Shown: positions 10,267 through 19,910 of the stretch, piece by piece
Layout: every line of letters begins with the position of its first letter
Position numbering within the stretch: the stretch's first letter is position 1
Assembly: GCA_002224055.1 (NCBI GenBank)
Contig: AZLU01000375.1
Span: 1-24,424, forward strand
From: Pezizomycotina sp. ARF18
Taxonomy: Eukaryota > Ascomycota
Direction: 5' to 3'
Length of the DNA: 24,424 nucleotides
Translations under genes and position numbers: made by a program
Notes under the pieces: generated by a model
The model's input: only the letters and a program-made list of their open reading frames with translations
Databases searched by the model: none
What the model was told of the DNA's origin: nothing

Positions 10267-11100
10267 CTGCGCGAGATGTCATATAAGGAAAGCATTTCCT
10301 CCTATCCCTTATCTATTTGCTCCCACAAAGTTTCGGGTTTGTTTGCAACGGTACTGGGCGGGCATTTCTTTCCCTGCGGTCTTGGTATTATTATACTAAT
10401 GAAAACAACTACAGCTCGAGTCTTTGTTTTTCACCAGCTACACTTTGGCACTAAGGCATTTGAAGACAAAGGCGAGTATCGACAAAACACCGAGTCTGGA
10501 ACTCTGGATGCTAAAACCTCAGGCGATATGGGGGGCTAGTTCCGGAAAGCTTTTAGGGCTTTTTGTTGCCTAACCGCCGAGGAGGGTGGGGGTGGAAACA
10601 TGTTGGGCAAAAGCAGCGAACGACGAAAAAAAAAAGGTTCACAAATAAAGAAGCATGCGTCAAAGTTAAGAGCTTTTTTTCTCAAGCCTTGTCAGGATGG
10701 CTATAGCCGCCTTCTTTTGCATACCCGTGCTGAGTGTTGAGACGATAGACACGCGGATGCAGTGCCTCTTTTTTCCCCTTGGCCTATGGCGCAATCGAGT
10801 TTGTCCAGGCCTGGGTTAGAAGCAAGAAGCAAGCGGAAAAGGGAAGTGGAGGCACTTTGGTCTCGGTTATCCCGGGAGGGGTATGGTTCCTGGTTTTAAA
10901 GGCGCCGGCGGCTAGGTGACCACATTGTGGTGCCGAGCTCCTCATTGAATCCGCGCGGAAGATGTATCAGATGGCTGCTTGCCCAATCCCCCTCCCGCAT
11001 AGTTTGCGATAACGAGACGGGCGCCTGGAACGAGACATCAAACGCTTCTAGGTTTCATTGGCCCAAGTGACCTTGATCATGCGAGTATTTGTCGCATGCT

Positions 11101-11127
11101 TTTTTATTTTATTTTATTTTATTTTTT
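11101..11127. repeat. (ATTTT)n microsatellite
   Basis: About five units of the pentamer ATTTT, 3' of the DUF427 gene on its downstream side. No coding role is visible. Confidence 0.85.
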
Positions 11128-11261
11128 ATCGATTGTGATGGTTCGATTTTTAACGGTGATATTAGCATGCGATGTGCAAAAAGACTAAGTCTCTCCCATC
11201 CGTAGATTCTCCAATACCCTATGCAATTCATCTTCTACTTTTCCCTCCCGTTCTTCATTTC

Positions 11262-11785
11262 TCAGATCAACGACCCTCTGTCCTTAACGACATTAATGTC
11301 GACTTTATCCCTATCTATGAAAAGATGTTACACCAGCAGTCAGCCAATCTTTCCACCCGTCCGCATCTCAAACACTAGGTTTAATCCCCAAGGGTGAACG
11401 GCGACACTTACAAAAAGCAACATGGTTCTTGATATGCTTCGCCTTCTCATAAGGTTCTTTATAAAACCACGCCGCGTTTTTCAATTCTGGGGCCCCGTCG
11501 CCCGTTTTTATGGGTAGTAGCTAGCGTCGCCTTTCCAGGGGCAGTGCGTCGTTTGTTTTGTCTCTGTGAAGTATTCCTTGTTCAGGGAGGATGGAGGGAA
11601 CTAAAAGCTCCGATATCAAGCCAACAAATTATTAAATCTTCTGTGTACTACAATAGAGGTTGAATTGGAAGAGTGAACGTGTGAGCTTTGGAACATACGT
11701 ATACGTTCCCCTCGACTTCCTGCCACTCGGTCGTGTCGGCGAGGACCTTGCCGTCCGACATTACGGTGGCACGTTTGGCGGCCAT
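11262..11785 (-). CDS. DUF427 domain protein, three exons
   Basis: Small single-domain protein of the DUF427 family (about 95-110 residues here; biochemical role unknown). Exon 1, 11785-11699, starts MAAKRATVMSDGKVLADT and ends EVEGNVY. Intron 1 is 11601-11698 (GTATGT to TTTTAG). Exon 2, 11600-11412, contains the hallmark HCPWKGDASYY, then KNAAWFYKEP and KAKHIKNHVAF. Intron 2 is 11315-11411 (GTAAGT to TCATAG). Exon 3, 11314-11262, reads YRDKVDINVVKD and ends at TGA 11264-11262. Phases match across both introns. One frame break lies just after DASYYP at about 11512, where CCATAAAA would need one more base (for example CCCATAAAA) to continue as IKTGDG. No single exon forms a long open frame, so the gene is easily missed. 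The family assignment rests on the motif order, which matches the whole domain. Confidence 0.86.
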
Positions 11786-11944
11786 TCTTGCTGTGACTGT
11801 AGAGAAGGAGCGGGCAAGGAGGATAGTCTGGAAGCTATTTGACTTGATTATTTTGGTGATTTTTGTTGCTCTTTTTTTTTAAGAAAACTGAGTGCTTAAT
11901 TAATTATATGCTTGCGGATATGAACTAAGGAAGTTTTTTTTCGT

Positions 11945-11962
11945 GATATTTATATAAATATC
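11945..11962. repeat. 18-base perfect palindrome GATATTTATATAAATATC
   Basis: The sequence equals its own reverse complement over 18 bases and contains TATATA and TATAAA-like cores on both strands. It lies 160 bases upstream of the DUF427 start codon. It could act as a TATA element, a protein-binding site or nothing; the sequence alone does not decide. Confidence 0.7.
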
Positions 11963-13277
11963 GGAAAGGCACGGGAAGGGCAAAAAATTCAGTGGGGGAT
12001 TTTTATTCCATACGAGAATCGATTCTTTGGCGGGGAATCTTTGGTGGGGGACGGAAAATAAGCGTCAACGGTTGTTGAAGATCGCGATCCCCCATAGAAA
12101 ATTACCGATCTCAGCGTCCCATGTTGCGCCATTGATTATCGCTCGCGATCGCAGATTATAAATACGACTACTAACCACTTCTCGAGATCTCTGTAAGACG
12201 CTTACGGAATTCCAAGTCGTGCAAGTCCCAAATAACTGTATATGCGGTATCACTAATACTAGGTAGCTACTAAGTAGGGTCAACCTTAGCTCAATAGCCA
12301 GTTATCGGAGATCCAGGCTTTCAATCTCGATAGTCATGTTAATCACGAAAAAGGTTGACGATGATTTGTAGCACCGGAAGGCGCCTCTGTAACCTTGTAA
12401 GGCTCTAGTACTTATACGATAATAAAGTATGCTCGATAATTCAAGGATTTATCTTAAGCTTGCCGTATACCAAGAGAAATAAACGTATTCTTAGTAGTTC
12501 AAATTGCTTGGACGAGGCTAATTCACTTAACGAGAGAAGTTCGAATGAGTTGAATTCATGGACTTGTTAACTTCATGATCATCTTGTAGCTTTTATGTTC
12601 CTTTTGTTGCTTTGCTCAATCAAATCTAAATATCATCGTCCTAGGGAGCGTCCGAGGCCCCTAACACCTTAACTCACTTACTTAATAATTCTCTTAAAAA
12701 CCCTAGTAATGGTATGTAAGTTATATCCGGGTTCCCTGCCTTGCGCGCTGCGTTTGCGGGATAGCGGCTTGGTAAACTGATGAACGGTGGGGCTTGCTAT
12801 CTAGCCTAGGATTGTCGACGTTAGCAATGTCAATTAACGTAAATGAATCAATTTCTTAATTACATATGGAATAAATATAGAGGAGTTAATAGCCTGAGAT
12901 AGGATCTGCATCTCTCACGTATAAGTGAGATTCTGGAGCTTTAATGCTGCCCACGGTAGAAACTGACGATTTAAAGGTGGGAAAGGTTGAGGCTTTTGAC
13001 CATGAGCCTCTCGTTGATATGTATTGCCTATCTGCAGCACGACTTAATGTGCAGCCTCGTGCGCCACGTCAGGAATTGCGATGATTATCCCCTCGTTTTG
13101 ATCGCTGAAATAGGGAGGGCCTACGGGTGGCTGCTTTGATCCTTCACTATCATCGAAAGCCGCGATCGACCTTTGATTTAAAGCGACGTTTCCCACTTGA
13201 CAAGCCTATATCACCAGCAAATACCATCACCGTAGTCGACTAGTCCTTCGATAGGATCGACTGTGCTTTCGATAGAC

Positions 13278-13298
13278 CGCTTTCTTTTTTCCCTTCTC
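13278..13298 (+). promoter_or_regulatory. Pyrimidine-rich stretch before the start codon
   Basis: A CT-rich run (CGCTTTCTTTTTTCCCTTCTC) ends about 17 bases before the ATG at 13315. Filamentous fungal genes without a TATA box often have such CT-rich stretches next to the transcription start. No TATA box is visible upstream. The assignment is by position and composition only. Confidence 0.35.
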
Positions 13299-13314
13299 AT
13301 AAATACCAGAAAAA

Positions 13315-14837
13315 ATGACGACCATCGGGAAAATAGGACAGATCAAATCAAAACAACAGGCCAACGCATCGAACATTGGCTGGCCTGCTATGCTAGCTTC
13401 ATCAGTGAAGAACTTCAAAAATGAAGAAGGGACAAACAAAGAGCAAGCCTCTCGCTTACTCTCCTTCGGTTGGAGAAGATGCTCAGAGTTTCTTGCTCCT
13501 CGAAACAAACAGCCACCACCTCTCTTCGGGCTGGCGGATTTTAGTCTCCTTTTGAAAAAAATTCAATTAATTCACCCCAGACAAGAAAGACGGAGACCTC
13601 GTATCTTCAACTAAAACTTCGGACCTTTTCTGGACCGATGATCCTAATGATTATTCCTGTTATTTCGATTATCTGGATGAGGATAAGAAGGTGGACATTG
13701 AGTATTTTCGAGTAATACTGCCACCTGGTCCGCACGAAAGTGATCTTAGGGAGTTTGACTGTCTCTGTGGGCATCCTGGTATCGCCGCTATCTTTGTTCT
13801 AACAGGACAAAAGGCCAAAATCCTGTCTAAAAGGGTTGCAAGCGCAAAGATATCGCGCAGAACCGAATCGGCCTCAAAGAATTGCTTGAATGTTTTCAGG
13901 CCAGTTTCATGCCGGTGTCGCAACTCGTGGAGGAACCCATGCGGTGGCTGTCTCCATCGATAATTCGATATTTGTCGCTAGCGGGTTATTCCTCGACCCC
14001 TCCTCGACCACGCCAGATGTACCAGTCCGTAGAATCACAGGCAATATCGGAAAGCCTGGATTTGCGATTTTGATCCCGCCTGCGGAACCTAAAATCCGAC
14101 AAGCCGATTGCAATTCATGGCGAGTAGTTTCCCACCAGCAATTCGACGGCAAAATGCAGAACAACTTTGCTTCAACCACGCTGCATCTCTCTTTGACTGG
14201 ATATGAATTAGCAGCTAGGGGCGGTGAACATGGGATGCGGGACCAGGACTGTCTTTACGTAGAGGCTGCTATATCGTTGCACGAAGGCGGCAAGTGGATC
14301 GCTGACCTGGATGTGATCAAAACCCACCAAGAATGGAAGCTATGGCAAACAGACCCAGCTGAACAGACCAATTGTTCACACAAAGGAAAGGACAGCTTCG
14401 ACGTTTCAGAGATCCAGCCTCTTGTATCCATAGACCAGTGGGTCGAGTTCCTAGATCATCCCCTGTCCGATTGTGTTTTTAGAGCACGAGGCAAAGCTAT
14501 GGCACGATTTGCCGCCGCGAGCTTGTCAGTCCAGCAGAAATACGACGCCGTGATCCTCTCGTCGAAAGAATGCTGGGCCTGTTCAGTTAAGAACGATCGC
14601 CACGGTACAACTGACGAACCAGTCGACGAAAGCTCGCCTATTAATAGCCCTTCCGGACATCAAGGCCAGGACATCAACTTGGACCACGACGAGATCTCTT
14701 CTACCTCGTTTACATCACGGGCATTTGCACCCGAGGACGAGGACGGATGCATGGAGACTTTATTTCCGGAACTCGATGATGGACAGCGGAGGCCTTCGTT
14801 TTCGGAGCTAAATGAGCTACCAGCTAAGGCCACTTAG
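13315..14837 (+). CDS. Conserved fungal protein of unknown function
   Basis: ATG at 13315 in good context (AAAAAATGAC). The frame shifts to IKTTGQRIEHWLACYASFI (about 13346-13403) and to EDAQSFLLLETNSHHLSSG (13471-13530). Next comes DLFWTDDPNDYSCYFDYLDE (from about 13622), continuing to about 13845, then KDIAQNRIGLKELLECF (13846-13895). A 315-codon frame, open from about 13890 and ending TAG 14837, completes it. The last part has LHLSLTGYELA, HEGGKWIADLDVI, QWVEFLDHP and LSSKECWAC. This order resembles, as I recall it, an uncharacterised family common in Pezizomycotina; I know no function. Breaks near 13419, 13846 and 13893 each fit one lost base; 13550-13583 is either a further break or a very short intron ending CACCCCAG at 13580. 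The total is about 500 residues. The C-terminus is acidic and Ser-rich, likely disordered. It is convergent with the RBR gene. Confidence 0.8.
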
Positions 14838-15549
14838 CCCCAGCTCTAAAATTAGAAACACGATCTTTATATGCTCAGTTGTAAAGTAATTGAACACAAG
14901 ACAATCACGAAGGCCTTACACTTCTCAGTGACACCTATACCAAGGGCTACATTGGCGACTGACTAGCTTCCTTGGATGCGATACTCTCATGTATGGAGCT
15001 GGCCTATAGTGGTGAATCGTGTGACTACAAAAAAAAGCACAAGCCGACGTCGCCAATAGTCATGTAGATCGAAGGTTTAGGATCCAACGACTGTTTAACA
15101 AAGCTTCCGGGGGATACGAGAGATAAATCTCGCACATTGGAGGAGGTAAATATTACTTTTTAAGCGACAGCTATCAGAGCATCGCGAGCTAATAGTAATA
15201 TACAAGAAAAGAAGTGAAATATCTTGAACGAAAAATGCAGGAAACTTTAGATGTCAAGATCAAGTAGACTGATGGATAGAATGAAACGCTATAACCTGGA
15301 AAGTAACCAATATAGATAAACAAATGAACTATGATGATAGATGGATGATGTAGTTTTGAACAAAGGAAATGGTGTTGATGAAATATATATAGAAGGCGAA
15401 GCTTTAGAAGGTACAAAATAAAGTAATGCTACCAAAGAAAAATAAAAACCCGACATTGAAAAAAAAAAAAAAAAAAAAAAAAAAAAGAATTATTTAATTA
15501 ATACACCAGTGAGGAAAAGAAGACACCAATTAATCCCAAAACACCCTTT
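14838..15549. other. 3' intergenic region between two convergent genes
   Basis: Shared 3' flank of the conserved plus-strand gene and the minus-strand RBR gene. AT-rich, with a run of 28 A at 15459-15486. The minus-strand frame at 15189-15416 is Tyr/Phe/Ser-rich from AT-rich DNA and is not accepted as coding. The region presumably holds the polyadenylation signals of both genes; AATAAA-like hexamers are present at about 15418 and 15441. Confidence 0.5.
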
Positions 15550-18500
15550 TTACCTGACCCGGTTGATCGCTCGAGGACCCCTCATGGAGTTGGACATATG
15601 CGATACGCTCGACATCTGCGAAGCCTGCGAGTTACCCTAGGACGGCCGAGGGACGTTACTCCTCTCACAGAGTTGAAGGACTCAGACAGCTCGTTCTCCA
15701 GCTGCTGGATCCGTTCCTCGTCTTTCTCTGCAAGAAACATCAGAGCCATCCTATCCTTGCGGGCTCTCTTTACAGCCTCGAGCCATTTGCCGTCGGCCAT
15801 CTCCTTTCTCGAGCTCTCCCTCTGCTCGGCATCCTCCACGACACGTTCTTGATCCCTCCTCTTGTTCATTTCGGCAACTTCCTTCTTGATTTCTCCCTCG
15901 ATGAGAGTTCGGATAGCGTTGACCTCGGCTGAGAATTGAAGCTTCAATGCCTCCAGCTCTTCTGCTTGCCGGGCTTTGAGTTTGTCGATGACATTCTTCT
16001 CACGAATTGCTCGCTGTGGCCCTGGAGTGTCGCGAAGTCGAGTACGAAGGCCGAGCCAGACATCATCCTCCTCATCTTCATGGCGCAACTGCATGTCGGA
16101 AATAGCAGTGTTGTGCTCCTCGTCGAGTTTGGATGACTTCTCGGACGTCCTCGGGTCAACCTCATTCTTCTTCTCGGCAATCATTTGCTGGTGTTTAGCA
16201 TCCAGTTCGAAGCGGCGAGCCGATATCTGGGTCCTAATTCCAACGAGGCGGTCGTTCATCCGCGATTCCTGTTCGTCCATAATAGCTTCGAGGGCCTGGC
16301 GGAGTTCGTCGTATTTGGCGGTGAGAGAGTCGACGTGTTTGGGAATGTCGGGAATACGCTGAGTAGATACGGATGATCCGGCGGTAGAACCAGGTCTGAC
16401 CTCGACATCGTCCTCCGGCTCATCAAACAGCCATGTCTTAGGAGAAGAAGCTGGCCTGGGTTGCTCCTGCTCTGCGACCGGATTTTCGCTTGGCGTTTCC
16501 TCCTTATAGTCGTCGTTGAGCTCGACGATCTGCTGCTTGCTCATGGCCTGCTGCCGCGTGATCTGATCCTCGTCTCCAGCGCAGGTGCATGTTCTCCATA
16601 CAAGGCCGCAGACGAAGCAGAATTCGGCGCCGCACCTACAAGCGAGGTAACTTTCGACATCCGTGGAACGCTTAACGATAGCCCTGCACTCGAAGCATCT
16701 CCTCCAGCCAGCGTTTATCGATTGGCCCGGGGGAGGGAACTCTTCCAAAGAGTCAGCTCCAGGGCAGCTTACACCGGCAGGGTGGGCGTGTCCCTTGCAC
16801 TCCTGGCAGATCGATATCGAGCAGCGACTGCAGAAGGCATTTTCTGATTTATTAGACGGGAAAAGCGGAATAAATCTTCCGCACTTCGCGTTCGGACAGT
16901 ATATTCGGCGGTCGACTGGTACTTTAAACTCGAAGGTCTTTTGATGAAGGGCCGCCCGATCAGCTACGGTACAAACTGAGCTGATTGTCTTGGCTGGAAT
17001 ATTTATTGCGCACACTTAGGAGGGAATGTGCTCTCCTTCTCCATAGAGGACCTGTTACATCAAGGAAGGTATATATTAGAAACATTTCGAGTAAAAACAT
17101 ATATTTTGAAAAGTTAACCCTGGTAGTGGTTAGGTGGGTCTTACAATATATGGTCCCTCATGCATCGTTGACAATAGCTATCCTGACATTCTAGGGTGGT
17201 AGTCTTTTTCTTCTTGAACTCTTTCTTGCAAACCACACAAGCGACGTCGCCGTTCCTGAATTTCCAAGGTGATGATTTAGTCACGCAATTTTACCCTCTT
17301 AATTTTTTTTTCTTTTTCGTCCTCTCTAAGAGAAATTTGGAAGCTGGAATGTGACGAGGGATTAAAATTAAACTCACGATTTTTTGGCAGGGGGTGCCTT
17401 GGATAGACCTGTATTTGATCGCACCGAACCGTCCTGGGTCCGCGATCTCACCTTACGCATGGGGAAGTCCTCTGACGAACTCATGGACCACTCGAGTTGG
17501 CCTCCCCCGCGTTACCGTGGTCGCTAGCAGAGTCGTGCACCGAGCCAGTGTGTACGATGTTGCAACGGATCCCCGGCTAAAAGCTGTCGAAGAAGCACCC
17601 GGGCTGGTAGCGCTGTTACCGCTGTGACGGTCGTACGGGTTTTGGTGATTGCGCAGGCGGTTCTCCTTCATTTCCGGCGGAATAAGTTCCGCGGGGGTGG
17701 GTATCTTCGGCGGATTCTTGATCCTCTCGATCTCGGCGTCTAGCTCGTCATCGTCGAAGAACGCCAAGAGACCGTCCGGGATCGTGTCAGGGATGTAGAA
17801 CAGCTCCTGGGGTGGAGGGTATTGTTTCCACCAGTCTCCATTCTGGTTCTGGTTTTTGCTATCTAGGGCATTGTCGAGTGGGAAATAGGTCTCCAGCATT
17901 TCTGTATGTACTGGCGGGGAGAGATCCTTGCGATCCAGGGATTTGAACGATTTTGGCGATGGTACAAAGTCGATGGAAAGATACCGCTGGGTGGAGGTAG
18001 CTGCACCTGTAGTTGTGCCTTGGGACTTGTTATTTGCGGTTGCTGCTCGTTTTGCTGTTTCGCCCTCAGTTGCTGTTGCTGTTGTAGCTCCTCCCATTCG
18101 GCGCCTCTCGAATTGTCGTGCGAGTACTCGTTTACGGATTCCATCGGCATGGGGGACGGTTCGTCGCCTTCTGTGGTATTGTAGGGGCTCTCATGGGTAC
18201 TGACCGGCAGTAATAGGCATCGATCCTGTTTTCGGCGACTGCATCCTGATCTCCTTGAGGACGGGAGCTTGGAGAATATGGGCTTCGGGTGCTCGTGCTT
18301 CATCCTCGACCGGTCGTCTTCGGTTTTGAACTTGCGGTAAATCGTTGGGTCGTAGGTTAGTCTTCCCCTCCAAAATTAACTCCGCCGGTCGGTTTACAGG
18401 CTGCGCTTTCTTTGGCTCGGGTTGAGAAGCCTCTACGCTATGGTTACTCGGGACTTCGCTGTTCCTCGCCGACGACTGTTGCGACGAGGAATAGTTCGAG

Positions 18501-18919
18501 GAATCTACGGATCCGGTGCGGAAATCATGACGGAGGTCATGGTTAAATGAGGAAAACTGGCCAGGAAAGACGGCGGCGGCTTGAACGGCGGCGGTTGCGG
18601 TGCTTCTGGGTCCTCCCACGGAGTTACTTCGTACGGCGATGACCGGGACTTATCGACCGCGATGTGTCTGTATCCTTGGAAGATTTCTTCTTGCCGCCAC
18701 CAAAGAATCCGAACCCATGCTTCTTGTCTTTTTTATCCTTCTCTTTTTCGAGAGACGTCGCTGATTCCGTCCGGGTGGGTTGTGTTTTTCTGGGCTGGAT
18801 GGGGTAGTGGTGGTGGTGCTTTCGGACTGGGTGAGAGGATGAGCTGGCTTCGATGCTGGTTTCTTCACGGTGCTAACCAGCTTCGGCTGGGCCATGACCA
18901 TCATCCCGCCGAACGACAT
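15550..18919 (-). CDS. RBR-type (RING1-IBR-RING2) E3 ubiquitin ligase-like protein
   Basis: ATG at 18919 (MSFGGMMVMAQPKLVSTVKK). A long Ser/Pro/Gln-rich N-terminus follows, with KHGFGFFGGGKKKSSKD (about 18720-18670) and a poly-Gln stretch (about 18090). A conserved-looking block is FVPSPKSFKSLDRKDLSP to NPPKIPTPAELIPPEMKEN (17975-17660). Introns are 17256-17377 and 17052-17144 (GT-AG). Exon 2 carries a RING1-like CVVCKKEFKKKKTTTLEC and CQRC. Exon 3 carries the IBR (YCPNAKC, CSRCSISICQEC) and RING2 (CFEC, ACRCGAEFCFVCG, CTC). A coiled coil follows (about 16330-15680), then a Ser/Met tail ending RAINRVR and TAA 15552-15550. RBR ligases carry ubiquitin as a thioester on a RING2 cysteine. Here the expected position (five residues before the Cys of ACRC) is Glu; see findings. 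One-base breaks lie near 18776, 18640, 17990, 17562, 17494, 17003 and 15636. The family is certain; activity is not. Confidence 0.9.
15680..16330 (-). other. Coiled-coil region of the RBR protein
   Basis: Within one uninterrupted frame, about 210 residues rich in Glu, Lys, Arg, Gln, Leu and Ala show heptad-like spacing, e.g. LKARQAEELEALKLQFSAEV and KDEERIQQLENELSESF. A Pro-Gly-Pro break (RDTPGPQRAIREK, about 16030) separates two helical halves. The length suggests dimerisation or scaffolding; the partner is unknown. Confidence 0.75.
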
Positions 18920-19718
18920 TTTTTAAGAGTGGGTTTTCGGGCTTTCAAATGGGGGCTTCTAGAAGGCTTCGATGAGTCGCTAGTGGGGACCGTGCAGTTA
19001 AGGGCCCTTGATCCCCTTTACCTTTTGTCTTTGTGTCCTCGATATCAGACGAGAACTATTGATATATTTTTTTCTACTAGACTGTCGGTATGACGAACAG
19101 GAACTAATAAGGAATTACAGGAAATGGAGAAATTCTATGGAGAGAATTGCGGAGATGGGAGAGCACGAGGCGAGTGATGATATTATAAAGGAAAAACGGC
19201 TTTTACGAAAAATGATTACAAGACGAAATGTATCTCGAAACAACGACAGATTCTAAGCTTGTTCTTGAAAGGAAGGAGAGAAAAGTGTCCAGAGGGTTTT
19301 TGGGAGAAACGATAATATATAAAAAAAACGGAACAAGGTAAGTGAAGAAAATGAAAAGAGAACAACAAATTATGAAGAAAGAGAATTCAACATGGGGGGG
19401 GGGGGGGAAGAAGAAGGGGGGGATCACTGATTGAAAAGTAATAAATCGAAAGAGGGTCCCTTCTGTTTAGGAGCCTTCCAAAGCTGGGGGAGTTTTTCGA
19501 GTTTTGCCTTCCTACGCGCAAAAATGGGTACAAACCCGTAAAAGAAAATATCACAGCGAACGGTGTGTCTGTGTGTGGTGGGGCAAGAACTCCAGAGGTA
19601 AGAGCAATTACACCTGCATCCCATATTTACACGTCTGGGACCATACGCCAGATCTGGGTCCTTGCAGATGTTAGCTGCATCTTCAGGGGGGATAAGAAAT
19701 AAGAAATATGCACTAAAA

Positions 19719-19910
19719 TTTTTTTTTTTCTTTTTTTTCTCTTTTTCTTCCTCCGTACCTTTTAATTACTACTATCCTTCATGAGCACCAGAGGTCTGTT
19801 TCTTTCTTTCTCTTCCTTTTTCCATTTCTAATTTTCTTCCCTTTTCTTTCTTTTTCTTATTTTTATTTTTTTATTTATTTACTATTTTTTTTTATTTTTT
19901 TTCTTGCAGG
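19719..19910 (+). repeat. Long pyrimidine (C/T) tract
   Basis: Almost only T and C over about 190 bases, interrupted by a short mixed segment near 19760-19800, and ending in a perfect splice-acceptor-like TTTCTTGCAG. No convincing exon follows the AG: the open frame from 19912 has no known motif. It may be a low-complexity expansion, or the tail of an intron of an unrecognised plus-strand gene. Confidence 0.7.

Larger units (their letters stand above)
8845..11261. other. Long intergenic region with simple repeats and promoter-like boxes
   Basis: 2.4 kb between the start of the WW-type gene and the 3' end of the DUF427 gene, both minus strand. No gene is supported. The plus frame at 9823-10197 starts in A-rich DNA and lacks family features; a 49-codon minus-strand frame at about 9635-9490 is also unconvincing. 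Contents: a GA repeat (8962-8982), a run of 37 A followed by GA (9256-9304), a run of 16 A (9895-9910), CCAAT at 9938 and CCAATTGG at 10055, TCACGTGA at 10259, the inverted repeat ACCACATTGTGGT near 10919-10931, and an ATTTT repeat (11101-11127). Confidence 0.5.
11786..13314. other. Intergenic region between divergent DUF427 gene and conserved plus-strand gene
   Basis: Promoter region for the gene starting at 11785 (minus) and the one starting at 13315 (plus). No supported gene. The 72-codon minus-strand frame at 12065-12283 is moderately protein-like but has no recognised motif and no clear splice partners. Contents include an 18-base perfect palindrome at 11945-11962 and a pyrimidine-rich stretch at about 13278-13298 just before the plus-strand ATG. 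Confidence 0.45.

Noticed and set aside
12065-12283. 72-codon minus-strand ORF with TWDAEIGNFLWGIAIFNN
   Set aside because: Part of it is protein-like, but no family, start context or neighbouring exon supports it.
3739-18919. F-box gene and RBR gene as a ubiquitin-pathway gene cluster
   Set aside because: They are separated by about 10 kb and several unrelated genes in mixed orient­ations, so co-location is not evidence of joint function.
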